A stretch of DNA of 64,000 nucleotides from HGM11416 sp034104345 (GCA_034104345.1 JAXEDY010000008.1:40722-104721), one strand, 5' to 3'. Positions 17,614 to 27,435 are shown, numbered from the stretch's first letter. Numbers and translations: made by a program. Notes: a model not told the origin generated them from the letters alone.

Positions 17614-19182
17614 TTATTTGATATTTACGCTTTCAAGGAAGTTTTTAAGCGCGGTTATACCCGCTTCGTCGCCCTTGAACACCGCGGTGTTTTTCAGAAT
17701 GTTTACGCAAACGTCGTTGACGTAAGCGGTAACTATTTCTTTCGCCTTTTCTTCGTCTTTTACCACGGGGTGTTCGGCAAGCAGTTTTTCGATCATATCT
17801 TTATGAACGTGCATGTCGTTATCCGCTTTGGCAACTTCTTCGGCGCTGTATTCGCGGGTTACCAAAATGCGTTCGATTTCGCCGAGCTGGCGTTTTAAAC
17901 GCGCGGGCAGAATGTAAAGCCCCATCGCTTCGATTAAACCGATACCTTCTTTTTTGATGTTGTGATATTCGGGGTGAGCGTGGAAAATTCCGTCGGGATA
18001 TTGTTCGCTGGTGCGGTTGTTTCTTAAAATAAGGTCTACGCTGTAACGGTTATCGGGCAAAAATCTTGCGATGGTCGTGCAGGTGTTGTGTCGGGTTCCG
18101 TCTGCTTCGAGCCCGATAATATCAACGCTTTCGTCGTTATATTTCTTCCATGCGTCGATGATTTCGCCCGCTATTTCGGCAACCGAGTTGCGGTTGTAGC
18201 CCGAAAGCCTTATAACCGTGTTATACCAGTTTACCACGCCGATTTCCACGTCGGGATAGGCTTCTTTTTTAAACACGCGCTTTAAGCCCGCTTTGTGCAT
18301 GGGCATTTCGTGCAAACCGCCCTGATAGTGTTCGTGGTTTAAAATCGAGCCGCCAACGATGGGCAGATCGGCGTTAGAACCTACGAAATAATGCGGAACG
18401 TATTCGATAAAGTCGAACAGTTTTTCAACCGTGTTTTTGCTTACCTTCATCGGCGTGTGTTCGCCCGACAAAAGTATGCAGTGCTGATAAAAATAAGCGT
18501 AAGGCGAATATTGCATAAACCACGGTTCGCCCATAAGTTCTAAAGATATGGTGCGCAGGTTGGTGCGTGCGGGATGCGTGAGCGTCCCCCTGTAACCTTC
18601 GTTTTCGCGGCAGAGCGCGCAAAGCGGATATTTTGTGTTATCCTTGGGCGCCGAAATAAGTTTTGCTATATCTTTATTGTCTTTTTCGGGTTTCGAAAGG
18701 TTTATGGTTATTTCGAGTTCGCGGTCGCCGTCTTTAAACGACCAGCCGACGTTTTTATCTATCGCGCTTTTTCTTATATAGTTGTTCTTTATGCAAAGAT
18801 TATAAAAATATTCGCAGAACGCTTTCGCGCCCATTTTTTCGCGGAGTTGCTTTGCCGTCGTGTTTACTTCGGAGGGCTTTGGCGTGATTATGCCGAAAAT
18901 ATAGGTGGCGTAAATGTCTTCATAGCCTTCTTCGCAAAGATTATTCTGACGAGCATAATCTTTTACCTCGTTAAAAATTTCATCGGGAAGTTCCATTTGC
19001 GAAACAGCCTGTTCGAAGGTATCGTGATCGAGCGCGGCGCTCGTAAGCCCGAATTCGCCGAGCAAAACGTTACGAGTGTAAACTTCGTCGAGCGGCGACA
19101 AAGATAAAAAGTTTCTGGCATAGCACACGATTTTTTCGACCAGAAGTTTTCCGTCGATAATCTTAACTTGTCCGTTTTCCAT
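17614..19182 (-). CDS. galT: UDP-glucose--hexose-1-phosphate uridylyltransferase, class II
   Basis: A 522-residue Leloir-pathway enzyme exchanging uridylyl groups between UDP-glucose and galactose-1-phosphate. It has the long class II form of Bacillota; NADLPIVGGSILNHEHYQGG carries the active-site His residues, and ENEGYRGTLTHPARTN is another family signature. A longer frame begins at 19224, but the ATG at 19182 follows a near-perfect AAAGGAGTG and gives the usual N-terminus, so it is preferred. No galK or galE lies nearby. Own promoter and terminator. Confidence 0.95.
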   Translation of the reverse strand: MENGQVKIIDGKLLVEKIVCYARNFLSLSPLDEVYTRNVLLGEFGLTSAALDHDTFEQAVSQMELPDEIFNEVKDYARQNNLCEEGYEDIYATYIFGIITPKPSEVNTTAKQLREKMGAKAFCEYFYNLCIKNNYIRKSAIDKNVGWSFKDGDRELEITINLSKPEKDNKDIAKLISAPKDNTKYPLCALCRENEGYRGTLTHPARTNLRTISLELMGEPWFMQYSPYAYFYQHCILLSGEHTPMKVSKNTVEKLFDFIEYVPHYFVGSNADLPIVGGSILNHEHYQGGLHEMPMHKAGLKRVFKKEAYPDVEIGVVNWYNTVIRLSGYNRNSVAEIAGEIIDAWKKYNDESVDIIGLEADGTRHNTCTTIARFLPDNRYSVDLILRNNRTSEQYPDGIFHAHPEYHNIKKEGIGLIEAMGLYILPARLKRQLGEIERILVTREYSAEEVAKADNDMHVHKDMIEKLLAEHPVVKDEEKAKEIVTAYVNDVCVNILKNTAVFKGDEAGITALKNFLESVNIK

Positions 19183-19282
19183 AAAAAAGCACTCCTTTAA
19201 GCGCGGAATTCCGTTTTTCAACAAGCGTTTTTATGCGCTTTAAAACAACAAAAAAACCCTTGCTTTTATCCATACCCGAATA

Positions 19283-19311
19283 ATATTAGCACACGCAAAT
19301 TTTTTTTGCAA
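19283..19311 (-). promoter_or_regulatory. Promoter of galT
   Basis: Minus strand TTGCAA (19306-19311), 17-base spacer, TAATAT (19283-19288) with an extended TGC. No clear operator was seen beside it. Confidence 0.65.
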
Positions 19312-19395
19312 CCGTTTTTTAGCGTGTTTTAGCTATTTTTAAATCCTGTTTTATTTGTTTAACCGCGATTTTATTTGTTTTTATCGTTCGCCGCG

Positions 19396-20685
19396 CTACT
19401 TATTATGTTCGGCGTCTTTCGAAAGCGCGCTTACTTCTTTGTTTTTATCGAATTCGCGCCCGAAGGTTTTATCTGAAAGAGTAACCCCCATACGCACGCT
19501 GTTTTTTCCGTATTTTTCGCGCAGAAGTCCCACGCTTTTTTCAAGTTTTTCGCGCTTGTCGTATTTTTCGGGGTTCTGCCCGAACGTGAGTTGTTCGGCA
19601 TCCGTAATAAAATCGCTCGCCGTAACTCCTATCGTACGCACGGGGCGTTTAAAATCGTAGATTTTAACGAATAAATTTACCGCCGCTTTGTATAAGTCGG
19701 GCGCGAGAGCAGACGGAAATTCAAGTTTCGTCTGACGCGAAATCCACACGAGCGCGTTGTCGCGCACGGTTACGGTTACCGTACGCGCCTTGCCCGATCC
19801 GTATTTTAACATCCTTGCCGAAACGCTTTCGCACAAATACGCCAGCACGTTTTTTACGTCGGCAAGGTTGTTAAGGTCGCGATAAGGCGTTACGCTGTTG
19901 CCCACCGACTTCGCTTCTTCTTCGTCGCCGAATTTGCGGACGGGCGAATTATCGTCTCCGCGCGCGTAAGTGTGTAGAGTTTCTCCCCACTTGCCGAAAC
20001 GCGATATTAAAAAGTTTTCGTCGGCGATAGCTAAGTCCCCTATCGTGTATATATTATATTTGTTAAGTTTTAAAAGCGTAGATTTGCCGACGTATAACAA
20101 ATCTTCGACTGGCAGCCGCCACACGGTTTTTTTATAGTTTTCGCGCGAAATTACGGTTGTGCCGTCGGGTTTTTTTAGGTCGGAACCGAGTTTTGCGAAC
20201 ACTTTGTTGAAACTTACGCCTACCGAACAGGTAAGCCCAAGTTCTTTTTTCATGCGAACCCGTATTTCGTCGGCTATCTGTTCGCCGCTGCCAAAAAGCC
20301 GCGAATTCGTTACGTCGAGCCACGCTTCGTCTATTCCGAACGGCTCGACGAGATCGGTGTAACTTAAATAGATTTCGCGCGCCCTTTTCGAATATTCGCC
20401 GTATTTTTCATGGTGCGGCCGAACGGTTAAAAGTTTGGGGCAAAGTTTTTTGGCGTCGCCTATCGTCATTGCGGTTTTTATTCCGAACTTTTTGGCTTCT
20501 TCGCTTTTTGCAAGCACTATGCCGTGGCGAAGTTCTTTACTTCCGCAAACCGCCATCGGAAAACCTTTTAAAGCGGGGTTTAACGCGCATTCGACGCTTG
20601 CGAAAAAATTGTTTAAGTCGGAATGAAGTATAACCCGATCTTTTGCTGATTTTTCGGGTTTTTCTATATTTTTTCCGTTATCCAT
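19396..20685 (-). CDS. dinB: DNA polymerase IV (Y-family)
   Basis: A 429-residue error-prone translesion polymerase. The metal-binding Asp is in HSDLNNFFASVE (about 22-33) and the acidic pair in FGIDEAWLD (about 118). The little-finger domain follows residue 240, with RTIGVTASDF near the C-terminus. Length is slightly above the family's usual 350-420 because of a charged tail. It lies 65 bases after the VTT gene in the same direction and may be read with it; I saw no LexA box in the gap. Start ATG; the ribosome site is weak. Confidence 0.92.
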   Translation of the reverse strand: MDNGKNIEKPEKSAKDRVILHSDLNNFFASVECALNPALKGFPMAVCGSKELRHGIVLAKSEEAKKFGIKTAMTIGDAKKLCPKLLTVRPHHEKYGEYSKRAREIYLSYTDLVEPFGIDEAWLDVTNSRLFGSGEQIADEIRVRMKKELGLTCSVGVSFNKVFAKLGSDLKKPDGTTVISRENYKKTVWRLPVEDLLYVGKSTLLKLNKYNIYTIGDLAIADENFLISRFGKWGETLHTYARGDDNSPVRKFGDEEEAKSVGNSVTPYRDLNNLADVKNVLAYLCESVSARMLKYGSGKARTVTVTVRDNALVWISRQTKLEFPSALAPDLYKAAVNLFVKIYDFKRPVRTIGVTASDFITDAEQLTFGQNPEKYDKREKLEKSVGLLREKYGKNSVRMGVTLSDKTFGREFDKNKEVSALSKDAEHNK

Positions 20686-20750
20686 TTTTCGCTTTTTCGC
20701 CCCCCTTGTCCTTATTTTTTTGCAGATTAACTTTAATTTTTTACGCGTTT

Positions 20751-21713
20751 TTAGTTTTTATGCGCTATAGTTTTGCGTGCAGGTTTTTTATTTAAAAATT
20801 TACGTTTTAAGCGGCAAATTTGTTTGCGCGTGTTTTTTTGTATGATTTCGCCTTTATCGTAAACGAGTTTCGCACCCGCCGCCGCGCTTAAAATAATAAC
20901 GCCCCACAAAATTATGCCCCACCATTTGTCGTAAGGGATGATTTTGCCCCCTACCGAATAAGCGGTTACAAACGACGATACGAGCCGCGTTATGATTATG
21001 GTAACCGAAAAACAGCCCGCGCTCATCGACGACAAGCCCGCCACGAAACAAAGCGCGTCGTCGGGAAAAAACGGGAGCAGAAACATCACGGTTAAAACTG
21101 CTTTGTCTTTGCCCTTTACTTTTTTAAGCGTAGAATCGAGAGTTTTTTTGCCTATAAGCAGTTTTGCCGCTTTATAACCGAGCGTTCGCCCCACGAAAAA
21201 CGAGATAAAACTGCCCGCCGTAATGCCGATAAACGAATAAAGCCCGCCCTTGAATTCGCCGAACAGGCACACCCCCGCGCCTATCGCAACCACCCCCGGA
21301 ATAGGCAACGCCGTTACCTGCAGAATTTGCAAAATTATAAACGCGGGCACGGCGTAAGCGCCTCGCTTTTCGATTTCGGCGCGCAGCGAGTTTACGTCGC
21401 GGATTTTTTGCCACAGGTTAATTTTTTGCCCGAAATATAAAACCGCTAAAAATATGACGCACAACGCCGTCGCGCTTAAACTTATGCGATAAATAAAAGC
21501 GTCGTTTTTAAGCCCGAACTTCACCGCGAAAAACGAAACGGCAGCCAAAAGCCCCGCCGTTACGCCGATTATTAAATATCTGCGACCGAATAAAAAGCCT
21601 TCGCCGCACGAATTTATATAAAGATATTCTAAATAAACCGTTGCCATGCATAGCGGCAGAATCGCCGCGAGCGACAATGCGGTTCTTAACGCCGCCCCGC
21701 TTTTTTTAACCAA
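20751..21713 (-). CDS. VTT-domain (DedA/TVP38-type) membrane protein
   Basis: A 320-residue polytopic membrane protein. Two N-terminal helices and a third near residue 75-95 precede the VTT core (about 125-265): FIILQILQVTALPIPGVVAIGAG, LYSFIGITAGSFISFFVGRTLG and FLLPFFPDDALCFVAG are in family form, with the conserved Gly and Pro of re-entrant loops. Members are thought to act in lipid (undecaprenyl phosphate, phosphatidyl) scrambling or flipping. A basic tail follows. Start is TTG at 21713, with AAGGAG seven bases upstream. Confidence 0.85.
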   Translation of the reverse strand: MVKKSGAALRTALSLAAILPLCMATVYLEYLYINSCGEGFLFGRRYLIIGVTAGLLAAVSFFAVKFGLKNDAFIYRISLSATALCVIFLAVLYFGQKINLWQKIRDVNSLRAEIEKRGAYAVPAFIILQILQVTALPIPGVVAIGAGVCLFGEFKGGLYSFIGITAGSFISFFVGRTLGYKAAKLLIGKKTLDSTLKKVKGKDKAVLTVMFLLPFFPDDALCFVAGLSSMSAGCFSVTIIITRLVSSFVTAYSVGGKIIPYDKWWGIILWGVIILSAAAGAKLVYDKGEIIQKNTRKQICRLKRKFLNKKPARKTIAHKN

Positions 21714-21810
21714 ACGCGCGCTCCTTACCGAATAAATTATATTCGGTTTAAGGTTTAAAAATACGCAGTCGCGCCGCTAAAAGTCCGTTTAGTTCGCTTA
21801 AAGTTCGGGG

Positions 21811-23322
21811 TTATTCGCCGCGAAGTTTCGAAAATCCGAGCATGCGCGCCTTTAACGCCGCCGAATATACGCCGTTTTTTATGCGCCACGCCCAGTTGCC
21901 CTGCGACGTAGACGGCACGTTCATACGCCCGCCTGAATCTATGCGCAGATAATCCTGAAACGGAACTATCGCAAGTTTCGATTTGCTTTGCATCGCCGCT
22001 TTTATCATCGAATCGGTAATTTTTATATCGCCCGATTTCGCGCTTATTTTTAACACTTCGCAAACGTATCGGCGTGTGCGCTCGTCAAGCGATTTTACCC
22101 ATCCCAAAAGCGTGTCGTTATCGTGCGTGCCTGTATAAACAATCGAATTATAAACGTGATTTTCGGGAAGATAGGGGTTGTTTTTATCGAAACTGAACGC
22201 AAACTGCAAAACTTTCATCCCCGGGTAGCCGCTTTTTTTAAGCAGTTTTTCTACCGCGGGCGTAATTATTCCCAGATCTTCGGCTATAAAATCGCCCGCG
22301 TCGAAATTTTTGTTAAGCACTCTTATAAAATTATAATCGCCGCCTTTCTGCCACTCGCCCGTTCTGCCGTCCGTATTGCCGTAGGGTATCGAATAAAAAC
22401 TTTCGTAACCGCGGAAGTGGTCGAGCCGCAGAACGTCGTAAAGTTTAAGCGCGCCCTTTATCCGTTTAAGCCAGAACGAATAACCTCTTTTTTTAAGTTT
22501 TTTCCAATCGTAAACGGGGTTGCCCCAAAGTTGCCCGTCCTGCGAAAAATAATCGGGCGGAACGCCCGCAACTCGCTTTGGATAAAAAGTTTTTTTATCT
22601 AAATCAAAAAACTGCCTTTCGTGCCACACTTCGGCGCTGTCGAGCGCGGGATATATGGGCAGATCGCCTATTATTTTTATACCCTTTTCGCCCGCGTAGA
22701 CTTTAAGCGCGGCGTATTGTTCGTAAAATTCTTTTTGCAAAAACACGCCCTCCGCCACCGCGTAAAGGTCGTATTCGTCGATATTGCGCTCGCCTTTTTT
22801 GTCGCGTTCGCTCCAATTAAGCCACGATGCGCCGTTATATTCCCGCTTTAACGCACGAAATAAAACGTAAGGGGTTACCCATTCGTTTTCGGCAACGAAT
22901 TTTTCAAGTTCGGATATACCTTTTTCGGAATGCAAACAGTTATAAAAATAGCGGTTGAACGCCTTTTTAAGTATATTTTTGCGCGAAAAATAAAGCGCGC
23001 CGTAATCGACTTTTTCGGGATTTACGTTTTGCCTTAGCGGCGCAAGTTCTTCCTTTTTCAAATACCCTTTTTCGCATAAAATATCGAGATCGATAAGGTA
23101 TTCGCTGCCCGCGTATATCGAAAGGCAGGCGTAAGGCGAATCGCCGAACCCCGTTTGATTTACGGGCAGCATCTGCCAGTATTTCTGCCCCGTTTCTTTT
23201 AATAAATCGATAAATTCGAACGCCGCTTTGCCGAGCGTTCCCACCCCGTAAGGCGACGGAAGCGAAGTTACCGCAAGCAGCACCCCGCACTCTTTTTGTT
23301 TTTTGCCAATTTGTTTTTTCAT
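21811..23322 (-). CDS. malQ: 4-alpha-glucanotransferase (amylomaltase)
   Basis: A 503-residue GH77 enzyme that transfers glucan chains between maltodextrins in starch or glycogen use. Signatures: SLPSPYGVGTLG near the N-terminus, QKYWQMLPVNQTG, KIIGDLPIYPALDSAEVW, the nucleophile region LRLDHFRGYESFY and the acid/base region FIAEDLGIITP, then YTGTHDND. Length is normal. Lies 40 bases upstream of nothing sugar-related; the next upstream gene is an HNH protein. Confidence 0.95.
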   Translation of the reverse strand: MKKQIGKKQKECGVLLAVTSLPSPYGVGTLGKAAFEFIDLLKETGQKYWQMLPVNQTGFGDSPYACLSIYAGSEYLIDLDILCEKGYLKKEELAPLRQNVNPEKVDYGALYFSRKNILKKAFNRYFYNCLHSEKGISELEKFVAENEWVTPYVLFRALKREYNGASWLNWSERDKKGERNIDEYDLYAVAEGVFLQKEFYEQYAALKVYAGEKGIKIIGDLPIYPALDSAEVWHERQFFDLDKKTFYPKRVAGVPPDYFSQDGQLWGNPVYDWKKLKKRGYSFWLKRIKGALKLYDVLRLDHFRGYESFYSIPYGNTDGRTGEWQKGGDYNFIRVLNKNFDAGDFIAEDLGIITPAVEKLLKKSGYPGMKVLQFAFSFDKNNPYLPENHVYNSIVYTGTHDNDTLLGWVKSLDERTRRYVCEVLKISAKSGDIKITDSMIKAAMQSKSKLAIVPFQDYLRIDSGGRMNVPSTSQGNWAWRIKNGVYSAALKARMLGFSKLRGE

Positions 23323-23362
23323 CTACGTTTTCCACTTATTTCAGTTGTTTTTTTAGGCGGTT

Positions 23363-23878
23363 TTACTTGTTTTTATCTTCGGCGCCGCCTGCGTTTTCGC
23401 CGGTTTGTTCTGCGTTTTCGCCGCCGAAAAGAGTTTTTAAATAGGATACGTCGAGTTGCCATTCGCCCATAGCCGACCTGCGCGCGTTGTCGTCGTTGGC
23501 GATTTTCAGCGCGCGGATATAGTCGGAATAGCCGCAATCGTTTACGCGACAAAAATGCTTGATGGCTTTGTCTTCGTCGCCCACGAGTTGCGTTCTGCCG
23601 ATATGTATTACGGCGTGGCAGTCGTGACAAAGAGCAACCACGTTTTTTAGGCGCTGAATTTTGTTTTTTTCGTCATATTCCCAATTTTCGTGCGCTTCGA
23701 GCCGCGAACGTTTCGCCCCGCAGATCATGCACCTGCCGTTTGCGCGGGCATAAGCGTCTTTGCGGATAATATCCCACGCCTTTTTCGGAAGCAAGGTGCG
23801 CAGATTGCTGTTCCAGCACCCGCCCGGAACCAGGCAAGGCAAAAGTTTGAATTTCGTTACTTCTTTTTTATCGGGCAT
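23363..23878 (-). CDS. HNH-endonuclease-like protein
   Basis: A 171-residue protein with an HNH-type fold in the middle: CMICG (about 52-56), LEAHENWEY with the metal-binding His, and VVALCHDCHAVIHIG (CxxC with following His). It may cut DNA or simply bind nucleic acid; similar proteins occur as single chromosomal genes without a known role. The C-terminal 25 residues are acidic and low complexity. It starts 40 bases before malQ and reads in the same direction. No partner methylase or phage gene is next to it. Confidence 0.65.
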   Translation of the reverse strand: MPDKKEVTKFKLLPCLVPGGCWNSNLRTLLPKKAWDIIRKDAYARANGRCMICGAKRSRLEAHENWEYDEKNKIQRLKNVVALCHDCHAVIHIGRTQLVGDEDKAIKHFCRVNDCGYSDYIRALKIANDDNARRSAMGEWQLDVSYLKTLFGGENAEQTGENAGGAEDKNK

Positions 23879-24080
23879 TTTAATTTTCTCTTTTTTTGTC
23901 AGCGTTTTCGGGCTTTTCTGCCGTCGTATTTCTGTTTTTTACACGCCAAAAAAAACGCCGCCACTTAATTAAAAAAGCGGAAAAGCGTTTTTCGCCGCCT
24001 TCCGCCTTTATTTTTTTGGTTTTATTAGTTTTTTACGCAATAAACGCGATTTTAAAAAACGTGCTTTTGCAAACGTTATT

Positions 24081-24701
24081 TTATTCTTCCGCAGGCTTAT
24101 AAGTTATAAGTTCGGTGGGGAATTTATCCTGCTCGTCGATGATATTATAAGCGGGATATTCGCTGTAAGCGGGATCGTTTTTATCGATGGATTTAAGTTC
24201 GTTTTCGGCATAAACGTTGCCGCTCGTCGAACCGTTGGGGCGAACGCCGCCTTCCATAAACGAAACGTCTAACAACTTGCCGTTTTTACCCACGAAAACT
24301 ATTTCGTTAAGCGACATTGTGTCGCAAGTGGTTATAAGCACGCGGTTGCACTTGATTTCAATATCTTTGCACAAGTTAACCCAGCCCCCATGCGAAGCCT
24401 TTAAAATTTCGCTACTTACTTTGCCTTCGATTTTTTTAACCGACGACGAATAACTTAAAAAGTCTACGGTGAAAGTAACCTCGCCGCTTATACCCGACGC
24501 GTTAAACCAGACTTCGTAAACGCCAACGGTACTCGACGAAGAAACCTGAATTTTAGAAACGTATTGAAGCGCCGTTCCGTCGGAAGCGGCTTTGGCAACG
24601 GTTTTCCAGCCGTTAAGCCCGTTATCGCCGCACGCGGCAAAAGAAAATGCAAGCGTAAACGCAAGCGCCGCCGCAGTAATTTTCGAAATAAACTTTTTCA
24701 T
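24081..24701 (-). CDS. Lipoprotein of unknown function
   Basis: A 206-residue secreted protein. A signal peptide with a lipobox FAAC (Cys about 23) predicts lipid anchoring on the outer face of the membrane. The rest is mostly beta-type: ALQYVSKIQVSSSSTVGVY and a segment around 130 (LITTCDTMSLNEIVFVG) look like a discoidin-type or carbohydrate-binding sandwich, judged by eye only. Start ATG with AAGGTG seven bases upstream. It lies between nrdR and the HNH gene; no functional link is visible. Confidence 0.6.
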   Translation of the reverse strand: MKKFISKITAAALAFTLAFSFAACGDNGLNGWKTVAKAASDGTALQYVSKIQVSSSSTVGVYEVWFNASGISGEVTFTVDFLSYSSSVKKIEGKVSSEILKASHGGWVNLCKDIEIKCNRVLITTCDTMSLNEIVFVGKNGKLLDVSFMEGGVRPNGSTSGNVYAENELKSIDKNDPAYSEYPAYNIIDEQDKFPTELITYKPAEE

Positions 24702-24785
24702 ATATGTTCACCTTTTCCTTTCGTGTTTTAGTTTTGCCTTTTATTGCAATTTAACGTAACGAGGCGTTTTTTAAGCGAGGCGGGT

Positions 24786-25295
24786 TTACGCTTTTTCTCT
24801 TTTTTCCGCTTTGCGCCTTGAACTTTTGGGTTTTTGATCGCCCGAATCGGTTGTAAGCCGTTTTAATTCTTCCATAAACGTAGAAATATCTTTAAACTGG
24901 CGATAAACCGATGCGAACCTGATGTAAGCCACTTCGTCGAGATCTTTAAGCCCTTTCATAACCATTTCGCCGATTTGTTTCGACGAAATTTCCTGCTCCA
25001 TCGAGTTATAAATCTGCTTTTGAATTTCTTCGACGAGCGCGTCGATTTTACTCATCGGAACGGGACGTTTTTCGCACGCCTTAATTATTCCGTTTTTTAC
25101 CTTTGCCACGTCAAACGCCTGACGCGCGCCGTTCGATTTTACCACCAGAACGGGCGTTGTTTCTATGGTTTCGTAAGTGGTAAAACGCTTGCCGCATTTC
25201 ATACATTCGCGGCGCCTGCGGATAACCATTCCGTCGTCTGTCGCGCGCGAGTCGATTACTTTACTTTCCAAACAACCGCAGTATAAACATTTCAT
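24786..25295 (-). CDS. nrdR: Transcriptional repressor NrdR
   Basis: A 169-residue nucleotide-sensing repressor of ribonucleotide reductase genes. The zinc ribbon is formed by Cys3, Cys6, Cys31 and Cys34; the ATP-cone domain (about 49-139) binds ATP/dATP. The last 20 residues are a basic tail. Length is slightly above the usual 150-160. It has its own promoter, and no nrd gene is in the window. Confidence 0.95.
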   Translation of the reverse strand: MKCLYCGCLESKVIDSRATDDGMVIRRRRECMKCGKRFTTYETIETTPVLVVKSNGARQAFDVAKVKNGIIKACEKRPVPMSKIDALVEEIQKQIYNSMEQEISSKQIGEMVMKGLKDLDEVAYIRFASVYRQFKDISTFMEELKRLTTDSGDQKPKSSRRKAEKREKA

Positions 25296-25394
25296 CGTGC
25301 AATAATCTCCGCAAAAAGCGTAACGGCAAAGCCCGAAAAAAACTTCGGGCGCTTTGTTTAAATTTTGTTTTTATAAAACGCCGCTTATATATTT

Positions 25395-25423
25395 ATTGTA
25401 TCATGAATTTAATTTGTAATCAA
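25395..25423 (-). promoter_or_regulatory. Promoter of nrdR
   Basis: Minus strand TTGATT (25418-25423), 17-base spacer, TACAAT (25395-25400) with an extended TGA. The leader is about 90 bases. Confidence 0.7.
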
Positions 25424-25479
25424 GTAAAATTCGCGGGTTTAACCCGATTTTTAAACCGATTTATTCGATTTTTTACGTT

Positions 25480-26223
25480 TTATACAAGTTTGACGTATTC
25501 GCTTACCGAATTTAACCTTTCGCCGAGTTTTAAAAGCGTGTAATGGTTCAAAAATTTAAGCGCGCGCAAAAAATCGCTTTTTTCGGGTAAAGTTTTTTCG
25601 TCTTTCGGAAAATCGCCGTCGCAAGTCAAACAATATCTTACCGCGTTTAACGTAGACGGCATAATTTCGGCGGCGTTTTTAACCGCGCAGTTTTCGCACA
25701 CAAACTTACCCGCCGAAAAATCAAAGAACGCGCGCGACGAAATTTCGGTTTTTCCGCACTTTCCGCAATAAAAAAATTCGGCGCCGTAACCTATTGATTT
25801 AAGCGCGCCCGCCCAAAATTTTATAAGGGATATTTCCGGCGGCTGCTCGTCGAAACACATCGACTTAAATGCGTTTACGGCAGAATAAAACAGTTCTTCG
25901 TTTACTTCGTCTTCTTCGGTAAATTTAAGCAAAAATTCGGCGACGGCGCTTGCCGCGTAAAAGGACTGCACTTTTAACCTAAGTTTATAAAAACTTTCGA
26001 TTTCGGTGGCTCCTATAACCGAATATTTATCGCCCTTAACGTTTAAAACGTATTCGGCAAAACAAAAGGGCATGGCACAAAAAGTTAATTTTGCACCCGC
26101 CTTTTTTACGCCTTTTATTCCCGCACCCACTTTGCCTTTTTCAAGCGAATAAAGCGTGAGCATTTTATCGTTGTCTTTATAATCTACGCCCCTGATCATA
26201 AGGGCGTTTATTTTTTCTTCCAT
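25480..26223 (-). CDS. recO: DNA repair protein RecO
   Basis: A 247-residue recombination mediator that loads RecA with RecF/RecR. An N-terminal OB fold (1-80; GVDYKDNDKMLTLYSLEKG is the family's start) is followed by a helical domain with a zinc finger: two CxxC pairs, YCGKCG (about 153) and FVCENC (about 175). ATG start at 26223, but no clear ribosome site precedes it, and the frame upstream is closed. Its neighbours yqzL and era are the standard order in Bacillota. Confidence 0.93.
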   Translation of the reverse strand: MEEKINALMIRGVDYKDNDKMLTLYSLEKGKVGAGIKGVKKAGAKLTFCAMPFCFAEYVLNVKGDKYSVIGATEIESFYKLRLKVQSFYAASAVAEFLLKFTEEDEVNEELFYSAVNAFKSMCFDEQPPEISLIKFWAGALKSIGYGAEFFYCGKCGKTEISSRAFFDFSAGKFVCENCAVKNAAEIMPSTLNAVRYCLTCDGDFPKDEKTLPEKSDFLRALKFLNHYTLLKLGERLNSVSEYVKLV

Positions 26224-26360
26224 TTGTTTTTTTGCGTTTTTTCGGCTTGTTTTTCTTCGCCTTTAAGCGATTTTTGCTGCGTTTTTTGCGCCGCGCGTTT
26301 TTAAAAAGTCCGCCTATAAGCCCGTTATCGGCACTTTCGCGTTTTTTTGGTTTTTAGATT

Positions 26361-26465
26361 TTAATTTATGCCTTTAAGTTTTTTATAAAGCATATAATAC
26401 GACGGGTTGCCCGTTTTTTCGAACATATCCCATGCAATTTCTTCGGGTTTTTTCTTTTTTTTCAT
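26361..26465 (-). CDS. yqzL: YqzL-like small protein
   Basis: A 34-residue protein of unknown role, starting at the ATG at 26465. After five lysines it reads PEEIAWDMFEKTGNPSYY and ends YKKLKGIN, the AW..FE.TGN..Y..Y core of the YqzL family. The position confirms it: in Bacillota yqzL lies between era and recO, exactly as here. There is no strong ribosome site. The 137 bases to recO hold nothing else that I recognise. Confidence 0.75.
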   Translation of the reverse strand: MKKKKKPEEIAWDMFEKTGNPSYYMLYKKLKGIN

Positions 26466-26541
26466 ACAACTATTTTACCCGATATTTTTCGCTTTTATGC
26501 GCCGCAAAAAATTTAAACCGCGCATTATTCGTAATCGCGCT

Positions 26542-27435
26542 TTAATTGAAATTTTCTTCGGTATAGCCGTATTCCCTTAATCTGTCGGGGCGGTCGCGCC
26601 AGTCGTCTTTAACTTTTACGAAGGTTTCGAGATAAACTTTGGCGTTTAAAAACTTTTCCATTCCTTCGCGCGCGAAAGCCGAAGTTTCTTTAATGGCTTT
26701 GCCCTGCTTTCCTATTAAAATCGCCTTGTGGTTTTGCTTTTCGCACACTATGTCTAAACTTATATAATACGCGCCCGATTCGCGGCGGGTAAATTCGTTT
26801 ACGATAACCGCAACGCCGTGCGGAATTTCTTTATCGTATTTTAAAAGAATTTTTTCGCGCATTATCTCGCCTATCATAAAGCGTTCGCTTTTATCCGACA
26901 CCACGTCGGGCGGAAAAAGCGGATCGCCAACCGGCAAGCCCTTTTTTAAAAGCGAAAGCAAAAGTTTTACGTTTTTACCCGTGCGCGCGGATATTGCGGT
27001 TACGTCGGTTACTCCGCTAATCTCACCGAGAGCCGTAACCGCTTCCATTATAAGTTTTTCGGGCATTATGTCGATTTTTGTAAAAGCGACTATCGCGGGA
27101 ATTTTTTTACCTGCAAAACGCGATACGAGCGCTTTGTCTTCGTCTTTAAACCCATCGTGCGCGTCGACTAAAATCAAAATTAAATCTACGTTTTTAGCCG
27201 CAGTTTCGGTTGCGCGCTGCATGCGGTCGTTTAAAAGGCTGTCCGCTTTGTAAACACCCGGCGTATCCTCGAAAACTATCTGCGATTCGTCGTCGTTATA
27301 AATCGCCAAAATACGGTCGCGCGTGGTTTGAGGCTTAGGCGAAACTATCGAAACTTTTTCGCCAATTATTACGTTTATAAGTGTGGATTTTCCGGCGTTC
27401 GCACGTCCTACGACCGCCACCGTTCCGCTTTTCAT
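26542..27435 (-). CDS. era: GTPase Era
   Basis: A 297-residue ribosome-assembly GTPase acting on 16S rRNA in the 30S subunit. G1 is GRANAGKS (residues 9-16), G3 DTPGVY, G4 TKID, G5 SARTG; the C-terminal KH domain has LIGKQGKAIKE. Length is normal. Start ATG with GGAG. Between ybeY and yqzL-recO. The dgkA and cdd genes usually found between ybeY and era in Bacillus are missing here. Confidence 0.97.
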   Translation of the reverse strand: MKSGTVAVVGRANAGKSTLINVIIGEKVSIVSPKPQTTRDRILAIYNDDESQIVFEDTPGVYKADSLLNDRMQRATETAAKNVDLILILVDAHDGFKDEDKALVSRFAGKKIPAIVAFTKIDIMPEKLIMEAVTALGEISGVTDVTAISARTGKNVKLLLSLLKKGLPVGDPLFPPDVVSDKSERFMIGEIMREKILLKYDKEIPHGVAVIVNEFTRRESGAYYISLDIVCEKQNHKAILIGKQGKAIKETSAFAREGMEKFLNAKVYLETFVKVKDDWRDRPDRLREYGYTEENFN

